Assembly: GCF_008704855.1 (NCBI RefSeq)
Contig: NZ_CP023691.1
Span: 7,564,001-7,628,000 of the forward strand
Reading direction: 5' to 3'
Length of the DNA: 64,000 nucleotides
DNA from: Streptomyces platensis
GTDB lineage: Bacteria > Actinomycetota > Actinomycetes > Streptomycetales > Streptomycetaceae
Part shown: positions 26,399 through 36,600 of the stretch, one piece after another
How the letters are laid out: every line of letters starts with the position of its first letter
Position numbering within the stretch: position 1 is the stretch's first letter
Position numbers and translations under genes: made by a program
Notes under the pieces: model-generated
The model's database searches: none
Told to the model about the DNA's origin: nothing
What the model saw: only the letters and a program-made list of their open reading frames with translations

Positions 26399-27175
26399 AT
26401 GCCCGGACCTCAGGACACCACCGTCATCCCGATCAAACCACCGGACCGTCACACCGTGCGCACGCTCCTCTGCCTGGGCTTCTGCGGCGGCGGCACCGGG
26501 CCGTATCACTCCTGGAGCGACAGCCTGCCCGCCGAGGTGGCCCTCTCCGCCATCTGCTACCCCGGCCGGGAGGGGCGCTTCCTGGAGCCGTACGCGGCCG
26601 ACTGGGAGGAACTCGCCGCGGACGCCACCACCGCTGTGCTCTCCGCAGCCGACGGGCCATACGTCCTGTTCGGGCACAGCATGGGCGGATGGATGGCCTT
26701 CGACGTCGCGGCCCGGATCGAGGCCGCGGCCGGCCCGGCCCCGGAGGCACTGGTCGTCTCCTCGTGCAACGCGCCGGACCGCGGTCTGACTCCACGGGAC
26801 ATGTTCCCCGCGCGCCAGGACACCGACGCCGAGCTGCTGGACTGGATGCGCACCAACGGCCTGATGCCCGAACACGTCCTGGCGGACCCGGGACTCCAGG
26901 AGATGGCCGTGGAGCTCATGCGTGCGGACATCCGGGTCCGTGACACCTTTCGCTGCCGGCCGGGGACCACGGTGGGCGTCCCCGTCCAGATGCTCTCCGC
27001 GACGGACGACGATGTCATCGAGCCGGACGCCGGAAACCAGTGGCGCCGGGTCGCCCGCGGTGCGTACCGCCACGATGTGCTGCCCGGCGGGCACTTCTAC
27101 ACCCCGGAGATCTGGCGGCAGCTGCCGGCCCACATCGCACCGCTCACCACACCGGCATCCCACGCCGCGGTCTGA
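26399..27175 (+). CDS. Type II thioesterase
   Basis: A 258-residue alpha/beta hydrolase of the NRPS/PKS editing thioesterase family. The nucleophile elbow is GHSMGG (Ser near residue 92), the acid lies in SATDDDVIEP and the His in LPGGHFY near the C-terminus. These enzymes remove stalled or misprimed groups from PCP domains. It starts with ATG at 26399 after ggagaggg, 151 nt from the A-PCP gene. Its presence suits a system whose carriers outnumber its adenylation domains. Confidence 0.92.
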   Translation: MPGPQDTTVIPIKPPDRHTVRTLLCLGFCGGGTGPYHSWSDSLPAEVALSAICYPGREGRFLEPYAADWEELAADATTAVLSAADGPYVLFGHSMGGWMAFDVAARIEAAAGPAPEALVVSSCNAPDRGLTPRDMFPARQDTDAELLDWMRTNGLMPEHVLADPGLQEMAVELMRADIRVRDTFRCRPGTTVGVPVQMLSATDDDVIEPDAGNQWRRVARGAYRHDVLPGGHFYTPEIWRQLPAHIAPLTTPASHAAV

Positions 27176-27236
27176 GCCCGCCGAACGGGAACGCTCCGCC
27201 CCACACCGCTCCCAGCCACCTGAAAGGACACCCCCC

Positions 27237-27443
27237 GTGACGCATACGCACCCCTTCGAAGACGTCGACGGCACCTATCTCGTCCTGGTCAACCAGCACA
27301 ACCAGCACTCCCTCTGGCCGTCGCACCTGGCACCTCCGCAGGGCTGGACGGTGACCCGGGGCGCCGACGGATATCAGGCCTGCCTCGACCACATCGAGGA
27401 GCACTGGCGCGACCTGTCGCCGCAGCCCGCCACCGGCAACTGA
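27237..27443 (+). CDS. MbtH-like protein
   Basis: A 68-residue MbtH protein with the conserved NQHNQHSLWP and the WTVTRGADGYQACLDHIEEH core, including the invariant Trp residues. MbtH proteins bind adenylation domains and help them fold and activate substrates. It starts with GTG at 27237 after gaaagga and lies 29 nt before the large synthetase, so that protein and the A-PCP are the likely partners. Confidence 0.95.
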   Translation: MTHTHPFEDVDGTYLVLVNQHNQHSLWPSHLAPPQGWTVTRGADGYQACLDHIEEHWRDLSPQPATGN

Positions 27444-27472
27444 CCCATCTCCGTCTCCAAGGGAGGAGCACC

Positions 27473-30400
27473 ATGACGCAAGCGCAGAGTCCCGCGGTCG
27501 CGGAGCAGGCCGATGCCACAGCCCCGTCCGGGGACGGCCCCGGCCGTGCCGGCAGGGGGCGTGGTCCGCGATCAGTGCGGGAGGAGGTGTTGTGCCGGCT
27601 GTTCGCCCAGGTGCTGGGTGTGCCGACGGTCGGGGTGGCGGACAACTTCTTCGCCCTGGGCGGGCATTCGCTGAGGGCAGCCCAGCTCCTGAGCCGGATC
27701 CGTTCGGTGCTGGGCGTGGAGCTGGGCGTCCGCGAACTGTTCGGTTCGCCGACCGTGGCGGGGCTGGCGGATCTGCTGGCCGACGGTGCCGCGGCCCGGC
27801 CGGCGGTGACGGCGCGGGCGCGGCCCGCGGTGGTGCCGTTGTCGTTCGCGCAGCAGCGGCTGTGGTTCCTGGATCGTCTGGAGCAGAGTCCGACCTATAA
27901 CGCGCCGTTCGCCTTCCGGGTGCGGGGCCCGGTGGATGTGGACGCCCTCCAGTACGCCGTGAACGATGTGGTCGGGCGTCATGAGGCGCTGCGCACGGTC
28001 TTCCCGGTCCGCGACGACGAGCCCTTCCAGGACATCCTGGCACCCGAGCACGCGACGGTGAAGGTGGCGGTGGTGCCGTGTGCCGCCGAGGAGCTGAGCT
28101 CCCTCTTTCATGACGCGGCGTTCGCCCCCTTCGACCTGGCGGTCGAACTTCCCTTGCGTGTCTCGCTGTTCACCGCCGCTCCCGATGAGCACCTGCTTCT
28201 GCTGACGTTGCATCACATCGCCAGCGACGGCTGGTCGGAAGCTCCGCTGCTGCGCGATCTGTCCACGGCTTATCGCGCCCGCCTCACCGGCAGTGTTCCT
28301 GTGTGGGAGGCGCTGGCGGTCCAGTATGCGGATTACACGTTGTGGCAGCGTGAGCTTCTGGCGGAGGTGGGTGGGCAGCAGGCGGACTTCTGGGTGGGGG
28401 CACTGGAGGGTCTTCCGCAGGAGCTGGCGCTGCCCACCGACCGGCCGCGTCCGTCGCGGCCCACCCATTCCGGTGGTCTCGTTCATTTCCGGCTGCCTGC
28501 CGACTTGCATGGGCGTCTTGAGTCGTTGGCGCGTGAGCAGGGTGCGACGTTGTTCATGGTGCTTCAGGCGGGGTTGGCGGCGTTGCTGACGAGGTTGGGG
28601 GCCGGTACGGACATCGCGTTGGGTACCGCGACGGCGGGACGGACCGATCAGGCGTTGGACGATATCGTCGGGTTCTTCGTCAATACGCTGGTGTTGCGGA
28701 CGGACACCTCGGGCGATCCGTCGTTCGGTGAGTTGCTCGCCCGGACACGGGAGGGGGATCTGGCGGCGTTCGCCCACCAGGATCTGCCCTTCGAGCAGCT
28801 GGTGGAGAGGCTGAACCCGGACCGGAGCACTGCCCGTCATCCGCTCTTTCAGACCATGCTTGTCCTTCAGAACAACGCCGAAGGCACCCTCGATCTCCCC
28901 GGTACCACCCTCACACCCCAACCCCTGGACACCGCACCCTCCAAATTCGACCTCGGCTGGAGCTTCACGGAGGAGCGGGACGCCGACGAACGCCCCCTGG
29001 GCATGTCCGGCATCCTCCAGTTCGCCACCGATCTGTTCGACCGCACCACCGCGGACACCATGGCCGGCCTCCTCGTCCGCGCTCTCGACGCCGCCGCGGA
29101 CGCACCGGACACCGCCATCGGTTCGCTGGCAATCTTCGCGTCGCGGGCAGAGGAGCGGGCATTCCTGGACCGGACGGACGAGCATCGGCTCCCCGCCCGT
29201 CAGGCGTCCGGCCCTGGCGGTGCCGCAGGTGCCGGTCCGGCATCCGGGGACGGCCCCGGCCGTGCCGGGAGGGGCGAGCGTGGTCCGCGGTCTGCGCGGG
29301 AGGAGGTGTTGTGTCAGCTGTTCGCCCAGGTGTTGGGTGTGCCGACGGTCGGGGTGGCGGACAATTTCTTCGCCCTGGGCGGCCACTCGCTGCTGGCCAC
29401 TCGACTGCTGAGCCGGATCCGTTCGGTGCTGGGCGTGGAGCTGGGTGTCAGGGAGTTCTTCGGCTCCCCGACGGCCGCGGGGCTGGCGGATCTGCTGGCC
29501 GACGGTGCCGTGGCCCGGCCGGCGGTGACGGCGCGGGCGCGGCCTGCGGTGGTGCCGTTGTCGTTCGCGCAGCAGCGGCTGTGGTTCCTGGATCGTCTGG
29601 AGCAGAGTCCGACCTATAACGCGCCGTTCGCCTTCCGGGTGCGGGGCCCGGTGGATGTGGACGCACTCCAGTACGCCGTGAACGATGTCGTCGGGCGCCA
29701 TGAGGCACTGCGCACGGTCTTCCCCGCCCACGAGGGCGAGCCGCACCAGCAGGTGCTCGCCCCCGACGAGGCCGCCGTCGAGGTCACCGTGGTGCCGTGC
29801 CCCGCCGACGAGATCTCCGCCCGCTTCCACGCCGCGGCTTTCACACCCTTCGACCTCGCCGGGGAACTGCCCCTGCGGGTCACGTTGTTCACCGTCGGCC
29901 CCGAAGAGCATCTGCTTCTGCTGACGTTGCATCACATCGCCAGTGACGGTTGGTCGGAAGCTCCGCTGCTGCGCGATCTGTCCACGGCTTATCGCGCCCG
30001 TCTCACCGGCAGTGTTCCTGTGTGGGAGGCGCTGGCGGTCCAGTATGCGGATTACACGTTGTGGCAGCGTGAGCTTCTGGCGGAGGTGGGTGGGCAGCAG
30101 GCGGACTTCTGGGTGGGGGCGCTGGAGGGTCTTCCGCAGGAGCTGGCGCTGCCCACCGACCGGCCGCGTCCGTCCCGGCCCACGCATTCCGGTGGTCTCG
30201 TTCATTTCCGGCTGTCTGCCGACTTGCATGGGCGTCTTGAGTCGTTGGCGCGTGAGCAGGGTGCGACGTTGTTCATGGTGCTTCAGGCGGGGTTGGCGGC
30301 GCTGCTGACGAGGTTGGGGGCCGGTACGGACATCCCGTTGGGTACCGCGACGGCGGGACGGACCGATCAGGCGTTGGACGATATCGTCGGGTTCTTCGTC

Positions 30401-33400
30401 AATACGCTGGTGTTGCGGACGGACACCTCGGGGAATCCGTCGTTCGGCGAGTTGCTCGCCCGGACACGGGAAGGGGATCTGGCGGCGTTCGCCCACCAGG
30501 ATCTGCCCTTCGAGCAGCTGGTGGAGAGGCTGAACCCGGACCGGAGCACTGCCCGTCATCCGCTCTTCCAGACCATGCTCGTCCTCCAGAACAACGCCGA
30601 AGGCACCCTCGATCTCCCCGGCACCACCCTCACACCCCAACCCCTCGACACGGCCCCCACCAAATTCGACCTCGATTTCACCTTCACCGAACGGCACGGC
30701 GCCGACGGCAGCCCCGGCGGCGTCGACGGCCTGTTGCACTACTCGGCCGACCTGTTCGAACGTGCCACCGCCGAGGCCCTGACCCAGCGCCTGCTGAGCC
30801 TCCTCACCACCGCCGGCGCCGCCCCGGACACTCCCATCGGAGCGATGGAACTGCTCTCCCCGCAGGAGCGCGTCCGCATCCTCTCCGGGTGGAACGACAC
30901 CGCCCTTCCGCTGCCGGACGACCGGCTGGTGCACGAGATCTTCGAGGAGCACGTACGGAACAGCCCGGATGCCACCGCGGTGGTCGACGCCGACGGCACG
31001 CTGACCTTCCGTGAGCTGAACGCCCACGCGAACCGGCTGGCCTGGCTGCTGATCAGCCAGGGCATCCGGCCGGAACAGCGAGTGGCCACCTTGCTCCCAC
31101 GGGCCGGCGAGCACATCGTCGCGCTGCTGGCCGCGCTCAAGGCGGGCTGCTGCTACGTGCCCATGGACCCGGAGGACCCCGAGGACCGGACCGCCCTGAT
31201 GCTGGCGGACGCCGCGCCGTCCTTCCTGCTGACCGACAGGGAGAACCTGGCCCGGCTCCGTCCGGGGGCCGATCCCTCGCTCCAGGTGCTGGTCCTCGAC
31301 GACCCTGCCGTGCGTCAGTCCCTCAGCCGGTACGCGCCGGTCGATCCGCACCCTGCGGACCGGCCCGTACCGCTGCGCCCGGACCATCTCGCCTACGTCA
31401 TCTACACCTCGGGCTCGACGGGCCGGCCGAAGGGGGTGGCCGTGGAGCACCGCAATCTCAGCAACCTGTTCCACGCCCACTTCGCGGTGTTCGCGCCTCA
31501 GGTGGCGGCCGCCGGGGACCACCGGTTCCGTGCCCTGGTGACCGGACCGCTGACCTTCGACTCCTCCTGGGAACCGGTCCTGTGGCTGCTGGGCGGCCAT
31601 GAACTGCACCTCGTGCACGACGAGGTCCGCCGCGACCCGGAGGCGATGGTCGAGTACATCGGCGCCGCGGGCATCGACTACATGGAGATCTCGCCGACGT
31701 ACTGCCGGCAGCTGATGACGGCGGGCATGCTGTCCGCAGGGCAGCCCTCGCAACCGCGCATCGTCGAGCTCGGCGGCGAGGCCGTCGACCAGGCGCTGTG
31801 GAGCGAACTCCGCGCCATTTCCGGGACCGAGGGCTTCAACACCTACGGCCCGACGGAGTGCACCGTGTACGTGTCACACGGCGCGGCAGCGGAACACGAG
31901 CGCCCGCTGATCGGCCGGCCGATCAGCAACAACCGTATGTACGTCCTCGACGCGGGCCTGCGTCCGCTGCCCGCCGGGGTGGTCGGCGAACTGTATCTGG
32001 CCGGAGCGGGGACGGCCCGCGGATACCTGGGCCGGCCGGGGCTGACGGCACAGCGGTTCGTGGCCTGCCCGTTCGGAGAGCCGGGGGAGCGCATGTACCG
32101 GACCGGGGACCTGGCGCGCTGGAGCGCCGACGGTGTCCTGGAATATATGGGTCGCACCGACGATCAGGTGAAGGTCCGCGGCTTCCGGATCGAACCCGGC
32201 GAGGTGGAGTCGGTGCTCGCCGGACACGACGCGGTCCGCCAGGTGACCGTGATCGTCCGGGAGGACAGGCCGGGGGAGCGCAAGCTGGTCGCCTATGTGG
32301 TTCCGACGGAGCAGGGCCGGGCGGATGCCCGCGAGCTGCGCCGCCTCGCCACGGCGTCACTGCCCCGCCACATGGTGCCGTCGTCGTTCGTGTTCCTGGA
32401 CACCCTGCCGCTGACCTCGCGCGGAAAGCTCGACCGGCGGATGCTGCCGGCACCGGGTGACGGGACGGTGGAGCACCGCCGAGGCCCGCGAACGGTGCGC
32501 GAGGAGCTGTTGTGCGGGCTGTTCACCGAGGTCCTCGGGGTGCCCGAGGTGGGCATCGACGACGACTTCTTCGCCCTGGGCGGCCACTCGATGCTCGCCA
32601 CCCGGCTGATCGCCAGGGCGCGTTCGGTGCTCGGCGCCGAGCTGAGCATCAGGACCCTGTTCGATGCCCCCACCGTCGCCGGACTCGCCGAGCGGCTCTC
32701 GCAGGACACGCCCGACGACTCCCTCGCGGTCCTGCTCCCGCTGCGCTCCGTACGCCGGGCGGCCACGCCATCCCGCACACGGGGCGCCACACCCCCCGAG
32801 CCGCTCTTCTGCGTCCACCCGGCGGCCGGAACCAGCTGGGTGTACTCCGGGCTGCTCCGCCACCTTGCACCCGACCAGCCCGTGTACGGCCTTCAGGCAC
32901 ACGGGCTCACCGAGCCCGATGCGGCTCCGGAAAGCATGACGGAGATGGTGGAGGCCTACCTCGCGCAGATCAGGTCGGTGCAGCCGGATGGCCCCTTCTC
33001 ACTCCTCGGCTGGTCCTTCGGCGGGGTGGTGGCCCACGAGATGGCGGTACGGCTCCAGGAGGCCGGAGAAAAGGTCAACTCGCTTGTCCTGATGGACAGT
33101 TACCCGTCGCGCGCGACCGTCGACGGCCACGACACAGGAAGGACGGAAAAGAGCGGATCGGGGACGGACCGGGGCGACGCACCGGAGGCGGAAGAACTGC
33201 GGCAGGCCCTGTTCGACTCCCTCGGGCACCAGGCGGATGCCACGGTCGGCCCGCTCGCCCTGCTCGGGGAACAGGGCCTGGCGGCCATGGTCCGGGTGTT
33301 CGCCCGCAACAGTCGCCTCCAGAGCGGATTCGTTCCGCGCTCGTTCCGGGGCGATGTGCTGTTCTTCGAGGCCACCGAGGGCTGGGTTCCGGGCATGCAG

Positions 33401-33544
33401 CGCCCCCAGGCCTGGCGGCCCCATGTGACGGGCCGGCTCGCCATCACTCCCGTACGTGGCGCGCACGGCGAACTGACCCGCCCGGAGCAGCTCGCGCAGA
33501 TCGGCCCGGTGCTGGCCGACTGGTGTGCCAAATACAGGAAGTGA
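27473..33544 (+). CDS. Nonribosomal peptide synthetase, PCP-C-PCP-C-A-PCP-TE
   Basis: A 2,023-residue synthetase. In order: PCP1 (Ser 66 in LGGHSL), C1 (HHIASDG at 247-253), PCP2 (Ser 639), C2 (HHIASDG about 820), A (about 1135-1660; YTSGSTGRPKG near 1310, NTYGPTEC near 1458, Lys in SRGKLDRR), PCP3 (Ser 1706) and TE (GWSFGG Ser 1848, His 1998 in RGAHGEL). All catalytic motifs are intact. It starts with a PCP and has no A domain in front of PCP1 or PCP2, so those carriers must be loaded in trans or by upstream proteins. A tentative A code is D-S-E-E-E-G-T-V-Y; the three Glu residues suggest a cationic substrate. PCP1-C1 and PCP2-C2 are a recent tandem duplication. Confidence 0.95.
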   Translation: MTQAQSPAVAEQADATAPSGDGPGRAGRGRGPRSVREEVLCRLFAQVLGVPTVGVADNFFALGGHSLRAAQLLSRIRSVLGVELGVRELFGSPTVAGLADLLADGAAARPAVTARARPAVVPLSFAQQRLWFLDRLEQSPTYNAPFAFRVRGPVDVDALQYAVNDVVGRHEALRTVFPVRDDEPFQDILAPEHATVKVAVVPCAAEELSSLFHDAAFAPFDLAVELPLRVSLFTAAPDEHLLLLTLHHIASDGWSEAPLLRDLSTAYRARLTGSVPVWEALAVQYADYTLWQRELLAEVGGQQADFWVGALEGLPQELALPTDRPRPSRPTHSGGLVHFRLPADLHGRLESLAREQGATLFMVLQAGLAALLTRLGAGTDIALGTATAGRTDQALDDIVGFFVNTLVLRTDTSGDPSFGELLARTREGDLAAFAHQDLPFEQLVERLNPDRSTARHPLFQTMLVLQNNAEGTLDLPGTTLTPQPLDTAPSKFDLGWSFTEERDADERPLGMSGILQFATDLFDRTTADTMAGLLVRALDAAADAPDTAIGSLAIFASRAEERAFLDRTDEHRLPARQASGPGGAAGAGPASGDGPGRAGRGERGPRSAREEVLCQLFAQVLGVPTVGVADNFFALGGHSLLATRLLSRIRSVLGVELGVREFFGSPTAAGLADLLADGAVARPAVTARARPAVVPLSFAQQRLWFLDRLEQSPTYNAPFAFRVRGPVDVDALQYAVNDVVGRHEALRTVFPAHEGEPHQQVLAPDEAAVEVTVVPCPADEISARFHAAAFTPFDLAGELPLRVTLFTVGPEEHLLLLTLHHIASDGWSEAPLLRDLSTAYRARLTGSVPVWEALAVQYADYTLWQRELLAEVGGQQADFWVGALEGLPQELALPTDRPRPSRPTHSGGLVHFRLSADLHGRLESLAREQGATLFMVLQAGLAALLTRLGAGTDIPLGTATAGRTDQALDDIVGFFVNTLVLRTDTSGNPSFGELLARTREGDLAAFAHQDLPFEQLVERLNPDRSTARHPLFQTMLVLQNNAEGTLDLPGTTLTPQPLDTAPTKFDLDFTFTERHGADGSPGGVDGLLHYSADLFERATAEALTQRLLSLLTTAGAAPDTPIGAMELLSPQERVRILSGWNDTALPLPDDRLVHEIFEEHVRNSPDATAVVDADGTLTFRELNAHANRLAWLLISQGIRPEQRVATLLPRAGEHIVALLAALKAGCCYVPMDPEDPEDRTALMLADAAPSFLLTDRENLARLRPGADPSLQVLVLDDPAVRQSLSRYAPVDPHPADRPVPLRPDHLAYVIYTSGSTGRPKGVAVEHRNLSNLFHAHFAVFAPQVAAAGDHRFRALVTGPLTFDSSWEPVLWLLGGHELHLVHDEVRRDPEAMVEYIGAAGIDYMEISPTYCRQLMTAGMLSAGQPSQPRIVELGGEAVDQALWSELRAISGTEGFNTYGPTECTVYVSHGAAAEHERPLIGRPISNNRMYVLDAGLRPLPAGVVGELYLAGAGTARGYLGRPGLTAQRFVACPFGEPGERMYRTGDLARWSADGVLEYMGRTDDQVKVRGFRIEPGEVESVLAGHDAVRQVTVIVREDRPGERKLVAYVVPTEQGRADARELRRLATASLPRHMVPSSFVFLDTLPLTSRGKLDRRMLPAPGDGTVEHRRGPRTVREELLCGLFTEVLGVPEVGIDDDFFALGGHSMLATRLIARARSVLGAELSIRTLFDAPTVAGLAERLSQDTPDDSLAVLLPLRSVRRAATPSRTRGATPPEPLFCVHPAAGTSWVYSGLLRHLAPDQPVYGLQAHGLTEPDAAPESMTEMVEAYLAQIRSVQPDGPFSLLGWSFGGVVAHEMAVRLQEAGEKVNSLVLMDSYPSRATVDGHDTGRTEKSGSGTDRGDAPEAEELRQALFDSLGHQADATVGPLALLGEQGLAAMVRVFARNSRLQSGFVPRSFRGDVLFFEATEGWVPGMQRPQAWRPHVTGRLAITPVRGAHGELTRPEQLAQIGPVLADWCAKYRK
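27530..28935 (+). repeat. NRPS tandem duplication, first PCP-C unit
   Basis: It aligns to 29247-30655 at a constant offset of 1,719 bp (573 codons) through most of its length. The segment 28190-28870 differs from its partner at only about 17-20 positions that I could count by eye. The stretch covering residues about 183-230 of the C domain is clearly diverged, giving a mosaic of near-identity and divergence. Confidence 0.92.
29247..30655 (+). repeat. NRPS tandem duplication, second PCP-C unit
   Basis: Partner of 27530-28935. Both copies use codons such as ttg, cat and tct more freely in the near-identical core than the rest of the gene does. This suits a shared recent origin or ongoing gene conversion of this core. 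Confidence 0.92.
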
Positions 33545-33567
33545 CGCCACAGTGCAGCTGATCGCGC

Positions 33568-33598
33568 CCCGCCCGGACCCCAGCGGTGTCCGGGCGGG
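33568..33598. terminator. Bidirectional terminator between the synthetase and SARP genes
   Basis: A perfect 11-bp stem (cccgcccggac at 33568-33578 with gtccgggcggg at 33588-33598) and a 9-nt loop lie in the 60-nt convergent gap. It can serve the NRPS operon on one strand and the regulator on the other. Confidence 0.75.
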
Positions 33599-33604
33599 CC
33601 GTGG

Positions 33605-36600
33605 TCACTGACCGACGGCAGCCCCGGAACCCGTATGGAGCCCGAGAACCCGGTACAGTTCCGCGGCTTTCTCCAAGTGACCCGCCGCCTCCCCGTCCAC
33701 GTACCCGGCCCGCACTGCCTGAAGGGCCCTGCCGAGTGCCTGGTGGCTGCGCGCCATCAGCAGGTGCTCCTGGGTGAGTTGAGCCCCTTGAAGGGCCTGC
33801 CGCGCATGGTCGACGGCGGCTTGGGCGTCCCCGGTCAGCAGGAGTGCCTCGGCGAGCCGGTACAGGCACTCGGTCTCGTTTCGGGCATGGCCGGTGGTCC
33901 GGGCGCGCGGCAACACCTGGCGGTAGAGCGCGGCCGCCTCCGCGGGACGCCCGCCGTACAACAGGGTGTCCGCCTCCGTCATCATCACCCGGATCAGCCA
34001 CTTCACGTCATTGCCGGAGGTCAGCAGGTCGGCCAGCTCCCGGCACTGCGCACGGATCCGGGCCAGGTCCCCCCTGCTGCCGGGATCCTGGGCCCGGATC
34101 TGGAGCAGGAGAGTGCGCCGCCGTGTGACCAGCCCCTGATCGCCGGTGACCATCGCCATCTCCACCGACCGCTCCGCGTGGGCGCGGGCCGAGCTGAAGT
34201 CGGCGCACATGGCGTCGAGGTGGGCCAGCATCGCATGGGTGAAGAGAACCGCCAGGAAGGGCCGGAGGCCATCGGCGGGTGCGGGAGACTCACCGAAGAT
34301 CTCCAGTGCCTTCAGCAGATGCGCCCGTGAGCGGTCGAGGCAGTCCAGCGAGGAGTGCTTCTTGAGGATCACCCCGGCCGCGTAATGAGCCGTGCCCACC
34401 ACGTCCTCGTCGCAGTACGCCACCGCGGCCCGCACCAGAGCGGTGGCCGCCGGCGCCAGCATGCCGAGGGGCACGCTCTCCTCGAAGCAGGGAGCCAGCA
34501 TCAGCCCGTCGACGGCGAGTGCCACCGCCTCCGCGTCTCCGCTGCCGGCCGCCTGTTCCGCCACGGCGGCCACGGTGGGCAGCGCTCTCCGCATCCACTG
34601 CACCGCCTCCTGGCCGGTCCCCACGTCCTCGCCCGCCGACCGCCGCGGTCGCAGCTCAGCGGTCAGCCGACCGCCCAGCGGCTGGGTCGCCAGGACTGCT
34701 CCGGCGACACTGGCACACATGAAGTCGGCCGCGCGGCGCACGACTTGGCGCAGTTCCTCGTCGGTCAGCTCCACTCGGGCCGTCGCTCGCGCATAGGCTC
34801 CGACCAGATCGTGGTAGCGGTAGCGGCCCGGTGCGCGGGTCTCCAGGAGTACCGCGTCGACCAGGGCCTCCAGGACGTCCTCCACCTCCCGCTCCGGTAG
34901 CTCGAGAACCGCCGCGGCGCCCTTCACGCCGAACTCGACGCAGTGCGGAAGGGACAAGGCAAGAAACGCCCGGGCCCGCTGCGGAGAGAGCTGCGCGTAC
35001 GACTGTTCGAACACCGCCTCGACCGTCAGCTCACCGACCCGCAGTTCCCCGAGCAGCCTGGCCTCGTCGGACATCCGGGACAGCAGCGTGGCGACCGGCC
35101 AGGCCGGCCGGAGCGCGAGGCGAGCGCCGATCGCCCGCAGCGCCAACGGCAGATGGCCGCTGGCGGCGGCGAGCGCAGCGACGGCGTCCGGCTCCTCCTC
35201 GATCCGCCGGATACCGGCGACCTTGCCGATCAGCTCCACGGAATCGTGGGGGTCGAGGCCCTTCAGCGACACCTTGACGGCGGCCGGCAGCGCCGCCAGC
35301 GCACGGGCGGTGACCAGGACCGCGCACTGGTCGGCGCCGGGCAGCAACGGCTCGACCTGGGCGACGCCGGCGGCATTGTCCAGCACCACCAGCACGGCGC
35401 GGTCCGACAGCAGGGTGCGGAACAGTGCCGCGCGGTCACTCAACGAAGCAGGCAGGCGCTCGTGCGGCACGCCCAGTGAGGTCAGGAAACCGGCCAGAAC
35501 GTCGGCCGGGGCACCAGGAGCGCCGCACGGTGTGCGCAGTTCGGCGTACAACTGGCCGTCGGGGAAGGAGCCCATGACCGCATGCCCGGTGCGCAGGGCC
35601 AGCGCGGTCTTGCCTACGCCGCCCATCCCTGTGATGACCGCGACGGGGTGCGAGGTGTGCCCGCTGAGCGCGGCGACCAGGGTGCAGACCTCCTCGTGCC
35701 GACCGGTGAAGTCGCACGGTACGGCCGGCAACTGGGCGGGCGCCCGCAGTGCGGGGACGGCTGACCGCACCCGCACCTCGGCCGGGACGGCAGCGGTCCT
35801 CGCCGTATCAGGAACCGCCAGCAGAGTCCGGTCACCCGCCAGCACCGCGGCGTGCAGCTCGTCGAGGACGGGGCCGGTATCGATGCCCATCTCGTCCGCG
35901 AGTACCTGGCGGGCGTGATCGTAGGCCAGCAGCGCATCGGCGCTCCGCTCCGACCGGTACAGGGCCAGCATCAGCGCACCGTGCAGCCGCTCCCGGTACG
36001 GATAGGCCTCCAGAGCGCACAGGATCTCCGGCACCACCTCCTCATGCCGGCCGCACGCCAGCGACAGCTCCAGGTGATGCTCTGTCGCCGAGGCCCGCTG
36101 TTCGGCCAGCGACCGGCGCTGTTCCTGCGCGTAGGGCCCGGGGAGCCCAGCCAGCGCCGGGCCCTGCCACATACCGAGCGCCCCCTTCAGAACGGATGCG
36201 GCATACGCGGAATCGCCCTGCGCGGCCGCACGCCGGGCCCGCAGCGTGAGCCGGCCGAACAGCAGAGCGTCGACACGCTCGGCCGGCAGTCGCAGGACAT
36301 AGCCGTCCGCCATGGTCCCGATGACCGTGGCCCCACCGTCTCGATCGGATTCGGCGCCACCCTCCCTGCCCGCGGCGTGCGCACGGTCGAGGTATGTCCG
36401 CAGCCGATGGACGTAGTTCACGATCACTCGGCGGGCGGAGGCGGGCGGATCGTCGTCGTACAGACCGTCCACCAGCTGATCGATCGTCACCAGGGTCCCC
36501 GCGCGGAGCGCCAGCGCCGCCAGTACGGCCTGTGGCCCCGGCGCTCCGGGCCGTCCGGCCGTTCCGTCAGCCGAAACGTATTCGACGGGACCGAGCAGCC

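Noticed and set aside
27572..31753. 1,393-codon open frame on the minus strand across the synthetase
   Set aside because: It is an antisense shadow of the NRPS gene. It is Gln/Arg/His/Pro-rich with no domain, and its apparent repeats mirror the PCP-C duplication.
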